DNA of 64,000 nt from Oxyruncus cristatus. Lineage: Eukaryota > Chordata > Aves > Passeriformes > Cotingidae. The notes under the pieces are model-generated. The model made no database searches, had not been told where the DNA came from, and worked only from the letters and a program-made list of their open reading frames with translations. The stretch is from NCBI GenBank assembly GCA_013399855.1, contig VXAY01002371.1:2629432-2693431 (forward strand). Reading direction: 5' to 3'. Shown piece by piece: positions 11,016 through 22,918 of the stretch. The stretch's first letter is position 1, and the number at the start of each line of letters is the position of its first letter. Both the position numbers and the translations under genes were made by a program.

Positions 11016-14000
11016 ATGTGAAGTTTCAAATCCTAAGAATAGTCACTACTATTAATAATCATTATTATAAATTATTAGCTCTTTTTCTTTACCTTCTATG
11101 TTACTCATCAGACTTCTGATAAATTTGAATTGGTACATTGCAAAATATTGGGCTTCAGGATAGGTTTGTGTGTTACAGAGATATATAGGAAGCAAAAGAA
11201 ATGGAATGTCTTTGGCAACCTCTTCACTTTGGAATATGCAGGCTACAGCAGTTTAAATTATGTCACAGGGATTTCTCATAGGGAAAATGCTGTCATAAAT
11301 CACTAGGTTCTACATTTTATTTCACTATCTGTTCCCAGCTGTGCTAATGAGAGTCTTCAACCTGTGTGCCTGTGTTTAAATTGCCATTAAGTCATTGCAG
11401 TTCATCTTATGTTCCTACAACACTCCAGAAATTTACAAAAGTGTTCATTTAGATTTGAAAATTCCATAATTTCTCAGTCAGAACCCTTTTGAGAGGAAAC
11501 AGTCTTTAATTTCTCTGATAAGAATAAGTTGGCTGTCCATGATTTGATTACAGATGTCTTGCAATTACCAACAGCTGGACAAGAGCAGATAAGTAGTTCT
11601 TCAGGTGTTGTCAGTATGAACATATGAAGGGTGGCTGGAATGCTGATTGAAACCCATTCTTTTCTTTTGAGTCAGTTTTTTGTTATGTAGTTATACTTGT
11701 TCTTCACTCTTCAATACCAATGTTCTAGCACTTCAATACCAGAGTTCTGGCACTCTTCTTCTGACTGGCCTGTGGGGATCAGCTGTTCTGTGGGCATTTG
11801 ACAGGATGATAACAGTTTGACATAGAAACAAATTTGGAAATTTCTTAATTTAAGCATGCCCTGAATAGCTGTTACATTATAGTGATGTGAAGAGCCTGCT
11901 CTGAGCTGTACAGAACAAACTTGTTACATGTGATTTTTATACTGTGCAGATCTGAAAGGTACTCCTACAACCACTGGGATGAGCAGACCTCAGTCATGTA
12001 GAAATGAAATCTTGGGTCGTTTCCCTGATCGTTCAGGTGATGTCACAGTAGGATGTGAGTGCTTCAGGTAGCAGGAAGGACCACTTCTGTAATGTAAAAT
12101 TAAACGGTTTTGTTTGAATTATTCTTGGAAATGAGATAACGTTTTTGTAAATGAGATAACATAATTGAACAATCCAAGAATCCAAGATTGTTTGTCAGAC
12201 TAAGAAATTAAGAAAATTGTGCAAATGTCAGCAGTTGCAAGAGGACGGAAGTCAAACCATTGGCAGCTAACTAGATGTTAGGGGAGGTGGAAAGACCCTT
12301 CCTATTAAAAATGCTCTGTCTGGGAATTATATCATATTCAAATTAAAATGAAGAATTCATTTGTAATGATAAGATCAGTAAAGTTTTTTCCTAGTAAACA
12401 TGTCTGAGGCTTGCAGAGTTTCTTCATCCCTCAGTGCTCTCCAGAGATACTCCTTCTTAAGGTTATCTTAATTGGAAGATGGAGTCTAAAACTCTCTGTT
12501 ATTCATGCTGTTTGCACTTCTTGCATTTTCCATTCTAGTGACACATTTTTCCCTCAAATCATAATATCCAGCTGTGTATACTTGAACCACAAGATGTTAT
12601 GGGATACTTTTAGGAGCTTCTGATTTCAGAACACAAAGAATGACTAACTATTTGAAATGAGTTACACATTCAGAGTTTCTATCCTTGTTTTAAGTGTTGC
12701 TACTGCTCCTTTAGTGGGACAGATGCCAAGTTTAGTAACATTTCTGCTTTTGACCAACACTTGAGGAATATTGCCCCAGTGTTCACCTTTTGTTTATGCA
12801 GACTGAGGAAGTGAAAGCAGAATTCAGTGTGAAGGATTCACACTGAAAAAGGATGAGCCACTGACTTAATCAAAGTATCTTTATTAAAACACAAGAATGT
12901 CTGTTATAATTCTTTCCTAGTGAAGAAAAATACAGAAAATCAGTTTATTTATACAATAAATTAAACCAGTAATAAACAGAAATAGCTCCCAGCTATCTAG
13001 GCCCTAAGACAACATTCCTCTAAGCATTTCAATGGATCACAAGAGACATATTCTCATGCAACTAATGCTCTGATGACACATCGTTTGGAATGTTATAAAC
13101 ATCTACAGAGAGCTCACAGCAAAAAAGATGTAGCTTTGAAGATATATAGAAACACAAAAGCTACAAAACTAAGGTTTTCTTGGAATATTAAGACATTTTT
13201 TCATAGTTAATATAAGGTTGTAAATATTTCCTGATGTCTCTGACAAGTTAAGTAAATTTGATAAATTTGTAAATAGATAAAACTTGAGACTACTGAGATA
13301 TTCCATTAACACGAACAGAAAGGTCATCAGCATGCACGAGGTAGAATGTTAGAGAGATCACCAAAAAGTGTCAGTGCAATATGAACATTTATAGAGAATT
13401 ATGACATAGTTAACATAACCTCAGAATGTAATGGGCTATACCAGGGGGCTATAGCTGGGTTGTATCGGTACCAGCACTGTTGTAGGCTAAATTCTGTTGG
13501 AACTTTTGAGTGTTTTTATGAATTAATGTAAGCTTTTACCCTCTGCAATATCTGGTATTAGAAATATAAATTGTAGTATTATGTACTTAATCTATTTAAT
13601 GTAAAATAACATTGGAAATTATTTCTCGTTCACTCATAACTGAAAGTTACAAAGATCCTATAAAATGGGAAAAGCATCTTATATAGCTAATTATCATATA
13701 ATAGTTCTCCTGATATGTATTTTAGGCATGCCAGGTAACCAGGAAATCAGCCTTATTCAGAGTAGAGTGGACAACATCAACAGTCAGATGAAAGTAGAAT
13801 TCACATTCAAAAGTATCAAAAAGAACTGTGGTTGTGCTGCCAGTGTGCAGAACAAAACCCAGTCAAGTATCAATTATTTTATTTCGGTACTATGTTTGAA
13901 AAGCACTTACTCAATTCTATGAAACTGTAATAGCAGCAATACATTATTGTTAGCACCATGTTAACTAAATTTAACAACGTATTTTACTAAATTTTATTCG

Positions 14001-14069
14001 AAGTGCTTCAATTTCTTTTCCCACCCTCCTTGCACATTGAAAGCACTCTTTTTTACAAGATTTCTTCCT
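11016..14069. other. Unannotated AT-rich sequence
   Basis: No gene or dispersed repeat recognised. An 85-codon plus-strand frame at 13665-13922 is open, but it has no recognisable domain and lies in AT-rich sequence. Confidence 0.5.
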
Positions 14070-14666
14070 ACCATGGTTTAATCCCAGATGGCAACTAAGT
14101 ACCACACATCTCACTCCCCTCTACACCCCACCCCAGTGGTATGAGGAGGAGAACTGTGAAAAGGTAAAACACGTGGGTTGAGATAAGAACAGTTTAATGA
14201 CTGAAATAAAGTGAGATATAATAGTGATAATGACTAATAAGATAAAAAGAAGAGAGAAAAGAATAAAACCCAAGAGAAATAAGTGATGTACAACACAATT
14301 GCTCACCACCTGCTGATTGATGTCTAACCTGTCACTAAGCAGTGATTGGCTCCTTCCAGTCAATAACCCACAGTTCACCTACTGAACATGTTACTCAGTG
14401 GTGTGGAATATCTCTTTGGAAAGTCTGAATCAGCTGTCCTGGCCGTGATACTTCCTGGTTTTTTGTGTACTTCTTCACTGGCAGAGCATGGGAAACTGAA
14501 ATATTCTTGACTTAAGGCATGTACTGCTCAGGAACATCCAAAACATCACTGTGTTATCAACCTTATTATCATACTGAATCTAAACACATCATACTGTATT
14601 AGCTACAAGGAGGAAAAACAACTTTTTCCCACTAAAACCAACTTTTTCCCAGTAAAAACCAGGACA
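14070..14666 (-). repeat. 3' LTR of avian ERVL-class endogenous retrovirus
   Basis: A ~597-bp LTR in minus orientation, terminating at about 14666 (minus-sense TGT) and about 14070. It contains landmarks of a widespread avian ERVL LTR: 'accaggaca' at the minus-sense 5' edge, 'gttatcaacc' near 14555, 'acaattgctcaccacctgct' near 14300, 'cgtgggttgagataagaaca' near 14172, and 'catggtttaatcccagatgg' near 14073. Because polymerase-gene remnants of the same orientation lie immediately at higher coordinates, this is the 3' LTR of a partial provirus. A short internal duplication of 'aactttttccca' lies near the 5' edge (about 14620-14655). An LTR normally holds promoter and polyadenylation signals; activity here is unknown. 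Confidence 0.88.
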
Positions 14667-15240
14667 GTGTCCACCTATTTTTCTATACTGTTTAAGTCAT
14701 GCCTAGGTCCCACAGTTTGTAATACATCCCAGTTCACCACCATCACCTTTGCTGTCTTCTGATATATATGCACAGTTATCACTTAGTCTATGGGCCATCC
14801 CTATAAAATGTTCATTGAGTTTTTGATCCATGATTTTGGACACCATCAGTCATAAAAGCCTTTCAGAGCAGGAAAAATGGTGTTTGGTGTTGGACTGTTG
14901 CATGCTGAAACCCGTTCTGATTCCACCACCTCTGAGATTGTGTGGTTTCATCAAAGTTTATTTTTCATTAATCTGAGTGATTTTTACTATACTCTTGATA
15001 GTGTGATTGAAAGAGAGTTGGGTTCAGATCCCTGTATCCAAAGTGGAGAAAGGCACCATGAGGGCTCCAGTGCAGTGGTGGGCATACAGCCACCATATAA
15101 GTGATGATATACAATGTTACATAAAAATTAATATAAAACATTTTCATTTGTTGGCTATTCTTATATAAAATCAAATCCCTTCAAGGCACACATCGAACTT
15201 AAGCATCCTCTTGTATTACCCACTAAGTATACTCAGGTTC
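14667..15240 (-). other. ERVL 3' internal stretch between pol and LTR
   Basis: This stretch separates the integrase remnant from the 3' LTR. It has no convincing reading frame; the 68-codon minus and 75-codon plus frames look incidental. Its placement and resemblance to the 3' internal part of avian ERVL copies make it proviral sequence. I cannot assign env or dUTPase here. Confidence 0.6.
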
Positions 15241-15930
15241 CTAAGCAAAAGCAGTCCCATGAATGGGGTTGCCTTTTCCTGAGGCAGGAATAATCCAGAG
15301 TTTTTTCCACAGCATATTTTTAATGAGCATTACAGAAACTTTTCTCCCTTCTACAGTACATGAATGTTTTGATCGAGGAGGGCCAGTCTGACTGGCAGAT
15401 CCTCCAGTGTTGACTAACCAAGTGGCTTTTGCTAACTGTGTATGCATACGTTTGAAGGTCCCACCACCTTTGCAATCACAGTTGCTCTCAGTGTAGTCTT
15501 GAACAGCCCATTTGTATCATTTGATCTTTTCAGAGGCTGGTGAATGATAGGGGAAGTGATATTACTGTTCAGTGCCATGCTCTTTGGCCCACGTATCTAT
15601 AAGGTTGTTTTGGAAATGAGTCCCGTTGTCTAATTCAATTATTTTTATGTTGTCATGTTGCCATAAGATTTGCTGTTCAAGGCCCATATTAATGTTCTGG
15701 GCAGTGGCATGAGACATGGGATATGTTTTCAGCCATCCAGTGGTTTCTTCCACCATTGTAAGTACATAGTACTTGGCAGGTTTGAGGGCGTGTGATAGAG
15801 TCAATCTGCCAGGCCTCGCTATATTTATATTTCAGTCATTTTCCTCCATTCCACACAGGCTTTAACTGCTTGGCTTGCTTAATTGCAGTGCAAGTTTCAC
15901 ATTCATGTCAAGTCCATCCCTCAACCATGA
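15241..15930 (-). pseudogene. ERVL integrase remnant
   Basis: In minus sense, the end of the N-terminal zinc-binding domain is visible near 15880-15930, as the CxxC pair in 'ECETCTAIKQA'. The catalytic core follows at 15562-15804, with 'YYVLTMVEETTGWLKTYP' and 'LDNGTHFQNNLIDTWAKEHG', which includes the second catalytic Asp. A C-terminal piece at 15241-15447 reads 'QLAKATWLVNTGGSASQ' and 'WIIPASGKGNPIHGTAFA'. Around 15500-15530 the position expected for the catalytic Glu reads Lys, followed two codons on by a stop and a frame change. Integrase inserts viral DNA into the host genome; this copy cannot. Confidence 0.88.
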
Positions 15931-16079
15931 GCCTATCTGTATGTTGCACCTCTTTCTTGATCCGTCAGTAAATAAGGCATAATGCTTCTCACTTTCTGCT
16001 AATTTATTATGCACTGGGGCCTCTTCAGCATGCATCACCTGAACTGAACTGTCTTGTGACTGCTTTGTTCAAAGGCTTG

Positions 16080-17043
16080 TCATTGCTTGGGGCCCCATTT
16101 GAAATCATTCTTCTTCCGGGTCACTTGATACAGAGGGCTGGCAATCAGACAGTCATTTGGAACCTGCAGTCTCCAAAACCCCGCACTGCTTAAGAAACCC
16201 TGTGTTTCCTTTTTACTAATTGGTGGAGACACAGCTTTGTTTTGTTGATCATGTCCATTGGGATTTGATGATGTCCATCTTGCCACTTTATTTCTGAAAA
16301 CTAGATCTCCTGTTGGCCTTTTCTTTTTTTAATGTACAAAAGAGGTTTTATATGAATTTGGACTATTTGCTTCCTCTTTTCAAAAACTACTTCTTCTGAA
16401 TTGCCCCACACAATGATATCATCAATGTATTGCAAGTGTTCTGGAGCTTCACCCTGATCCAGTGCAGTCTGGATCAGTCCATGGCAGGACTGTGTTTCTA
16501 TCCCTGGGGCAGTCATCTCCAGGTGTGCTTTGTGACATGCAAGTAAAAGCAAACTGCATGCGGCATTATGCTGCCAAAAGGATTGAGAAAAATGCATGAG
16601 CAGTGTCAATTGTGGCACCACTTGGCTGCCTTTGTCTCCAACTCAAATGGAAGTTGTAGCATGTCCAGCACAGCAGCACTCGGCTGTGCCACAATAATCT
16701 ACTGCTAGTCTCCATTCTCCATTAGAATTTTTCACTGGCCATATGGGAATATTAACGGTGAGTGAGTCCTGCTGATCACTCCTTGGTTCTTCAGTCAACG
16801 CATCAGCTGAGTGATAGGAACTGGGGAGTTTCGGTTAATACGATATTGCCGCTGGTGCACCACTGTGGCAGCAATTGTTACCTGTTGTTCTTCAACCCTC
16901 ACCAATCCCACATTAGAAGGTTCCTCTGGGAGATTGGACAAGGTGCTTAATTTCCTCCATCTCCAAGGCAGCTACACTGAAACGTCACCAGTACCCTTTT
17001 GGGTCCTTTGAATACCCTTTCCTGAGATAGCCCATGGCAATGA
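16080..17043 (-). pseudogene. ERVL reverse transcriptase remnant
   Basis: The minus-strand RT is spread over several frames. From 17043 downward come the protease-RT junction (pieces near 16960-17035), the fingers region with 'NGEWRLAVDY' near 16715, and the palm frame 16301-16621, whose residues 65-68 are the catalytic YIDD motif within 'EHLQYIDDIIVWGNSEE'. The thumb frame 16080-16286 has 'SKKETQGFLSSAGFWRLQVP' and 'PLYQVTRKKNDFKWG'. The YxDD box is intact, but frameshifts between fingers, palm and thumb prevent a full protein. Downstream RNase H is missing: within about 150 bases the sequence reaches the integrase zinc-finger end. Confidence 0.9.
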
Positions 17044-17880
17044 GACCCTGCAGAGTACCTCAACAAATTAGAGAGATGAGCAATCACCAACCATATGAAC
17101 TTTTACAAGGGCAAGTGTCAGATTCTGCACCTGAGACAGGGGAAATTTTGATTGTGTGTATAGTCTAGGGAAAAAGAGGCTGAAGAGCAGTGCACAGAAA
17201 GGGACCTGGGGGTCCCAGTCAGTGGCAAGTTGAATATGAATCAGCAGTACCCCGGCAGCCAGGAGGGCCAACCGTGTCCTGGGGGTAATCAGGGAATCAT
17301 CACCATCCAGCTGAGGGAGGGGCTTGTCCCGCTCTGCTCTGCACTGGTGCGCCTCACCTTGAATATTGTGTGCAGTTTTGGGGACCAAAATATAAAAAAA
17401 TATTAAGCTCTTAGAGAGTATCCAAAGGAGGGCAACAAGAATGGTGAAGGGTGTGGAGGTGAAGCCGTATGAGGAGCTGCTGAGGTCACTTTGTCTGTTC
17501 AGCCTGGAGAAGACTGAAGGGAGACCTCGTTGCCATCTTCTACATCCTCACAAGGGGAAGCAGAGGGACAGAAACTGATCTCTTCTCTGTGGTGACCAGT
17601 GATAGAACTCAAGGAAACAGCATGAAGCTGAGTCAGGGGAGGTTTAGGTTAGATATCAGGAAAAGATTTTTCACCCAGAGGGTGGCTGAGCACTGGCACA
17701 GGCTTCCCAGAGAAGTGGTCACAGCACCAAGCCTGACAGAATTCAAGAAGCATTTGGTTAATGCTCTCAGACACATGGCATGATTCATGGAGTGTCCTGT
17801 GCAGGGCCAGGAGTTGGACTCCATGATGCGTGTGGGTCCTTTCCAACTCAGCATATTCTATGATTCTATGACTCTATGAA
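17044..17880 (+). mobile_element. CR1 LINE nested in the ERVL provirus
   Basis: A 5'-truncated CR1 on the plus strand, opposite to its host provirus. The left edge follows 'ccatggcaatgaga', still ERVL-derived on the minus strand. The right edge is the CR1 tail 'ttctatgattctatgactct', just before ERVL sequence resumes at 'cggtgcacagaacc'. Coding relics include the C-terminal frame 17589-17783 with 'RFRLDIRKRFFTQRVAEHWH' and 'LPREVVTAPSLTEFKKHL'. The 17.04-17.35 kb part matches the copy at 23.27-23.57 kb closely (for example 'tatgaactttt', 'ggattctgcacctg'-type blocks). Frameshifts break ORF2. It inserted after the provirus. Confidence 0.92.
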
Positions 17881-18230
17881 CGGTGCACAGAACCTCTGGG
17901 CCAGTTACATGGGGTTTTTTTTATTCCCAGCCAGTCTAATTTCAGCCCCCAATACAGTCAGTATTGGACTGACAGCTGTTGGGTTCCCCTTGTCACTCCA
18001 GAAATACAAATGGGTTCTTCCACTGTATGACTTGATGGCAAGGGTACACTGTGCACTGCTGTCTACTAGAGCTTTAGGCTTATGTGTGTCCAACGTGACA
18101 GGCTGTCTGATTCACATAGTTCAGAAACTTTCTTCCTCTCCTCCACCTGGTTGGAAGCAGGGCCTTTCTAGTCCTGATCACAGGATTCTTGACTTAGTTC
18201 TTGTAAAACTGGATTAAAATTCAAATCTCT
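17881..18230 (-). pseudogene. ERVL protease remnant
   Basis: The minus-strand frame 18093-17905 contains 'KPKALVDSSAQCTLAIKSYS', a retroviral aspartic-protease active-site region, then 'VLGAEIRLAGNKKNP'. The canonical Asp-Thr/Ser-Gly triad reads Asp-Ser-Ser (Asp codon at about 18061-18063), so the glycine is lost. The frame starts at TTG rather than ATG, as expected for an internal gag-pro-pol piece. A following short block, 'HVTGPEVLCT' in another frame, runs straight into the CR1 insertion at 17880. Retroviral protease cleaves the Gag-Pol polyprotein; this copy would be inactive. Confidence 0.82.
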
Positions 18231-21200
18231 CTCTCCAAAATATTTCTTCTAGAAATCCAAACCAGATAACTGTCTTTCAAATTTTCTCATAAATTTTTTG
18301 ATAAATTTATAATGAAAAGTAATGTGAAAATTCCACGAGTTTTTCTGGGAGTAGATTCAGACTTTTTTTGGCTGTGTGGTGAAGAACAGAGAGCAAAACA
18401 GGAAGAATTGCAAGTATTCTGAAGAAACATGAATAGATCATATTTACTTTGTGAATATGTATGCTACCTGCAAAAGTTCAGGAAATTTTTTATTTAGAAA
18501 TTATATCTGAGCATATTTGTTGAAAGGAAAATACTAGATTAGTCCATTTGAACCTTCTTATGCATATATTTCCCTCTACCATTTCAGTATACTACAATCT
18601 AACATGAAATTAAAATTAAAGCAACAGTGTAAGAATGTTAAATTTTAAAACAAGTGCATAAATTTAAGGTCAGTCCAATTAAGGAAAGGAATGTTTTCCA
18701 GAAGAAATGATATGTCCTATTTCACAAATCCGAACCAGACACTAACACTCTTCTTGTTTACAACTTCATTTGATGAATTTGGCCAGTTGGGCATGAATTC
18801 AATTGTGAGACTCAGGTCTTTGTTTTAATAGAAATCATCAAGAGGCACTGCATTTCAAAGGAAAGGAGCGTAAATCTGAGGCCAAAAAATTGATTTATGA
18901 GGAATTACTGAGCCCATTAGACATCAGATTAGAGATGATGAGCCACTGTGCTTGTCTTCAGATGAGAGGGGTACTAACTTTTCAGGCAGACATATTCTTT
19001 TCTTCCTAGTCTACTGTGGACAAAATCAGTTTAGTTTTGCTTTTGAAGGGATCCGTACAATTCTAGTACATCACATTGTCATGATTACATCATGTCATGT
19101 CTTTCCACAGTCACAGCTTAGTCACAGACCATTCAAGTAAGACTTGGACTCAGTGCTCCTTGTGGACAAAATATTCTGTGGTCTCCACTGCCTTTTTTAT
19201 AAAGCTATCCTGGGGCCTTTCAGCTGTAACCTGTATAAAGACATCATAAGTACCTGGACACAGAGTGAAAACAACAGAAATTCAGATAATATATTTTTTA
19301 CAAATGGCAAGTAAATTCATTTTTGAAAGCTCAAATTAAATAAAGGAATCAGTATAAATGTCCTTTATCTTTGAGAAAAGAGTATGAGAAGTAAGAGTTA
19401 AGAAAAAGAGCAAACACAAGTGATGAGATTTTCCCTTCCACCCTTTCAACACCAATGAATATTTTATTGAATTCTGGAAGGCATAAGGGAACATTCTTTT
19501 TTTTTTTATTCTAGGGAATTTTCATTGGGATTTTATATATTTATTCTAGGAGTAGCATTTATTACAACTGCTTTATTTTCTAGTAAAATTTGTTATAGGC
19601 TACAAAACCAGGTCCTTTTCATGTTATAAAATGAAGGTGACTGTTCAGAGACTATTCTCTTCAGTGTCTCACTGTTGAGGTACCTGCTCTGAAAGGGACA
19701 CACCTTTGTCAGTATAACCATCTTTTGCTAACATTAGTTCCATTGAAATCAAAAGAAGGCATTGGGTAGCTCTAGCTGATAAGACAGATGAAGTGTTGTG
19801 TAGATTCTCATGCACAACTCATGGAGACACAGTGGAATTCAGACCCTGACATTACCATCCTTTAAACTGTTACGATTTTAAAAAATGAAAAAAGAGTGAT
19901 AAATGTGCTGAGACCACACTTTTTTTTTTAATTATTTAAAGCTTGTACTTTTGATCACATAGTTCATTTCCTTGAAACAACTATTTTTTCTTATTCTAAA
20001 TTCAACAAAGACTCAGGAGTCACTCAGTTTGAAATTGATTTGGCTTTCTGGAGCAAGCCCCCCATGTATTTCTTCATTTGCTGAAAGGACACAGGCTCAC
20101 AGGATTTTCAGTGCTTCTGGTAGCCCAGGGGAGAGCTTTTTAATTGGTGAGTGCACAAAAAAATAATAATTCCCTTATAAGAAAATGTTCCTCTACAGAT
20201 GCTATGCTTTATTCTTTTATCTAGGTTGAGCCTATAAGCCACTGAGTACCTCTAATTCCCTGTTGAAATCTGTGGGGGCTGGTAGAATTTCTTCACCCTC
20301 AACTCATTTAAAAAAAAAATTGTGTAGCTTGGAACTTCAGAGGGCTGAGCCCTTGTTGAACTGGACAGCTGAGGTCCAGAGCAGAAGGTCCTCACTCCAG
20401 TAATTTATGTTTTGTCATAGCTGACCTTACTCTGAAGAGAATATTGTACTCTAGACCTCCTGAGATCCCTTCCATACTGAATTTTCCTGTGGTCCTAAAA
20501 CTCCTCTTGGCTTTAGAGGACAAGATCAGAGTTCACCATCTGCTGAGTAGAATCCAGTCTATATCTACAATTCTGGGATGGGTGAAACAAAATGAGTTTA
20601 ATAGCCTTAGCTAAATATTAGAACTCCAAGTCATGTTATTCTTTTGGGTTTTGGTTTAAATTTGTCCTCAGAATAATTTTTATCTCAGGAGGGAGAAGAA
20701 GAAAGAGCACATTAATGACCTTTATGTTTTGAAAGAGGTGAGAAAAAAGTTATTAAACTGCAGTCCCATAAAGCTCTTTGCACAGCCAGACGGGGAAATA
20801 TTTGCAGAGACTTCAAGGTGGGCTTTGGGAAGGAAATGGTTTGGATTCATAAAACTGGAAAAGCATTAACTAAATATTTACCTTGCATGTAGCTTGAAGT
20901 GGTCAAGTGAAAACAGAAGGTCATATATGACATTTGCAGGTATCTCCAGATAATACTAAATATAGGCAGGAGTTTGCCTTTGGGGAAAGGGGCCTTTACA
21001 CTGACATAATGTTAGTTTCAGAATTTACTTCTGACCCCCAAAACATACCTAATACAAGTGCTTTATGTTAGCAACATATAGTCATGAGAAAGCTGGGGAA
21101 ACGCAGGAATTTATATTTTGTAACAGCACCGTGACAGTTAATGAGAATTTCTGAAATTACCAGGAAATATATTAACTCTTGAACTGATGGATGACACTAA

Positions 21201-22918
21201 AATGAGCAAAAAGCAGTTTTGCTGCAGTAATAATATCAGACTTTTGGAATACTAGGATTCCTTTCTTTTCTTTTTTTTTCTTTGGTTTTTTTTTTCCATT
21301 TGAACTCTAAGAAGATTGAAAGTGTACTCTGACAATCTGAGTTTCTAAAGGAAATGAATTTACATTCAGTCAATAACTATGATAATTATGAGATATTTAA
21401 TATGGCTAACTTCACAATCGTTAATGCATTTATCCACAAAAAATATCCTGTAGTGAAAAACATATAGTTATGCCTTGTCACATAAGTTGAAGCCTTAATT
21501 TTGAATGGCACATAGAAGAATTTTAAAATTTTAAAGTGTTTTTGTGTGATTAAAATTAAACCAAATCTGCTCAAATATTTTATGCCACTAAGTAGCTTTA
21601 TAAAATGGGCCAGACACTGAATACCTGTGGCAATGCATGGATAATGCTGACCTGCTAAAGTCAACAATTTAACTTAGCATTACGACCTAAGCTTGTATTT
21701 CCTAATGGAATTGCATTCCAGTACTGGAATTACTCTGACTGCTCAAAATTTAGAATGAATTAAATGTCTTCCCAAAGTCCTGAACAGGCTGACTAGACAA
21801 AAGCCGACCACTGCTGACTAGGGAACAACTCAGGGCAGCATCACAGAGGAGGATGCAAAATATCAAAAGATTTTACTTCATCACACCCTTCCTTTCTACT
21901 GTTCATCACTGAGATCACTGATCAGATGGGGAAGCACTTTGTCTGTGGGGCCCATGCTTGCTTCCTATGGATTCCCATGAGCTTTGAGCCTTCTCACAGA
22001 CTTCGTCACTGCTTACATGTGTGTCTCCTGCTGCCTACTCATCATTAGGCATCGAATACTTTGTGATTCAGTTGATCATGCAGAGAAGTCTAGAACCACA
22101 TGGCACTTAAGACACCCACCTGGGCTATTAGCTCCAGAGCAGGAGCTGTAGGCTACTTCAGAACTGGATCCTCTTCAAATTGGGAAATAATGCTGATGCT
22201 CTGAAGTAAAATTTTCAGCACAAACCCTTCTCTGGAAGTACCTCGTTTTCCCAGCTGACTTTAGGAGGAACGTGGTTATTTCATACAGGTTCTAACAGTG
22301 GGATTCAGTTCAAAAATACAATTTATCTGACTTCATTTATATGTCAAAAGGACAGCTGGAGGCCAGCTCTTCTGTCTGAGTATAGACTTGCTTGCTACCA
22401 TTTGAAATGTCTGTGGCATCCTATGCGTCTGCACAGGACTGACAAATGCAGCAGGACCTAGGCAAGGTATACACCTTTTGGAGCAGCACATCGTGGCCAG
22501 GACTTACACCTCAGAGTGCCTGTCATGCCACAAGGATGTGGGGGATTGGCAGTTAAGCCAAGTCCACTGACTGGAAAGGGAGCAAGAGCATCTGACCCTC
22601 CTTTAGACTCCTGCCAAATTTTTGTCCCACCTTAACTTCAAACTGGATTCTAGCTCATACTCTTACATGACTGACATGACATGAGAGGTTAGATTCAGTT
22701 ACCTAAAGAAAGGGTTGGCTGCCATTTTAGGCACTATGAATTGTCTTACACAGCTTCTATCTGCCACTGATGATCCAATTCAGATGACACCAGTGCATCT
22801 CAATTCGCAAGAAGATCCCTATGTTAATTGCATCCCATCCAAGATGTCATCCAAGTTCTACATCTAGAAAACATTCAATGTTTCAAAAGCAGTAGGGATA
22901 GAACGGGGATATTTTGTA
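18231..22918. other. Unannotated AT-rich sequence
   Basis: No gene, RNA or dispersed repeat recognised. It contains poly-T tracts near 19498 and 21260-21296. Short open frames (60-93 codons) have no recognisable features. Confidence 0.5.

Larger units (their letters stand above)
14070..18230 (-). mobile_element. Decayed ERVL provirus (pro-pol-3' LTR), 5' end missing, with nested CR1
   Basis: A minus-strand proviral remnant. In minus-sense order it holds a protease piece (about 18.22-17.88 kb), a CR1 insertion on the opposite strand (17.88-17.04 kb), RT (17.04-16.08 kb), integrase (about 15.93-15.24 kb), a ~570-bp noncoding 3' stretch and the LTR. No 5' LTR, leader or gag is visible: past about 18230 the sequence looks unrelated. 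The RNase H region between RT and integrase is almost wholly gone. No env was seen, as is usual for ERVL. Stops and frameshifts are present throughout, so the provirus is dead. Confidence 0.88.

Noticed and set aside
14877..15174. Possible env or dUTPase gene between ERVL pol and LTR
   Set aside because: No conserved motif is visible in either short frame, and ERVL elements generally lack env.
16762..17011. Plus-strand frames in the ERVL RT region
   Set aside because: These are antisense to the RT fingers region and have no features of their own.
18100..18217. Plus-strand 113-codon frame 17876-18217 as a gene
   Set aside because: It is antisense to the ERVL protease remnant, whose 'ALVDSSAQCTL' motif is on the minus strand.
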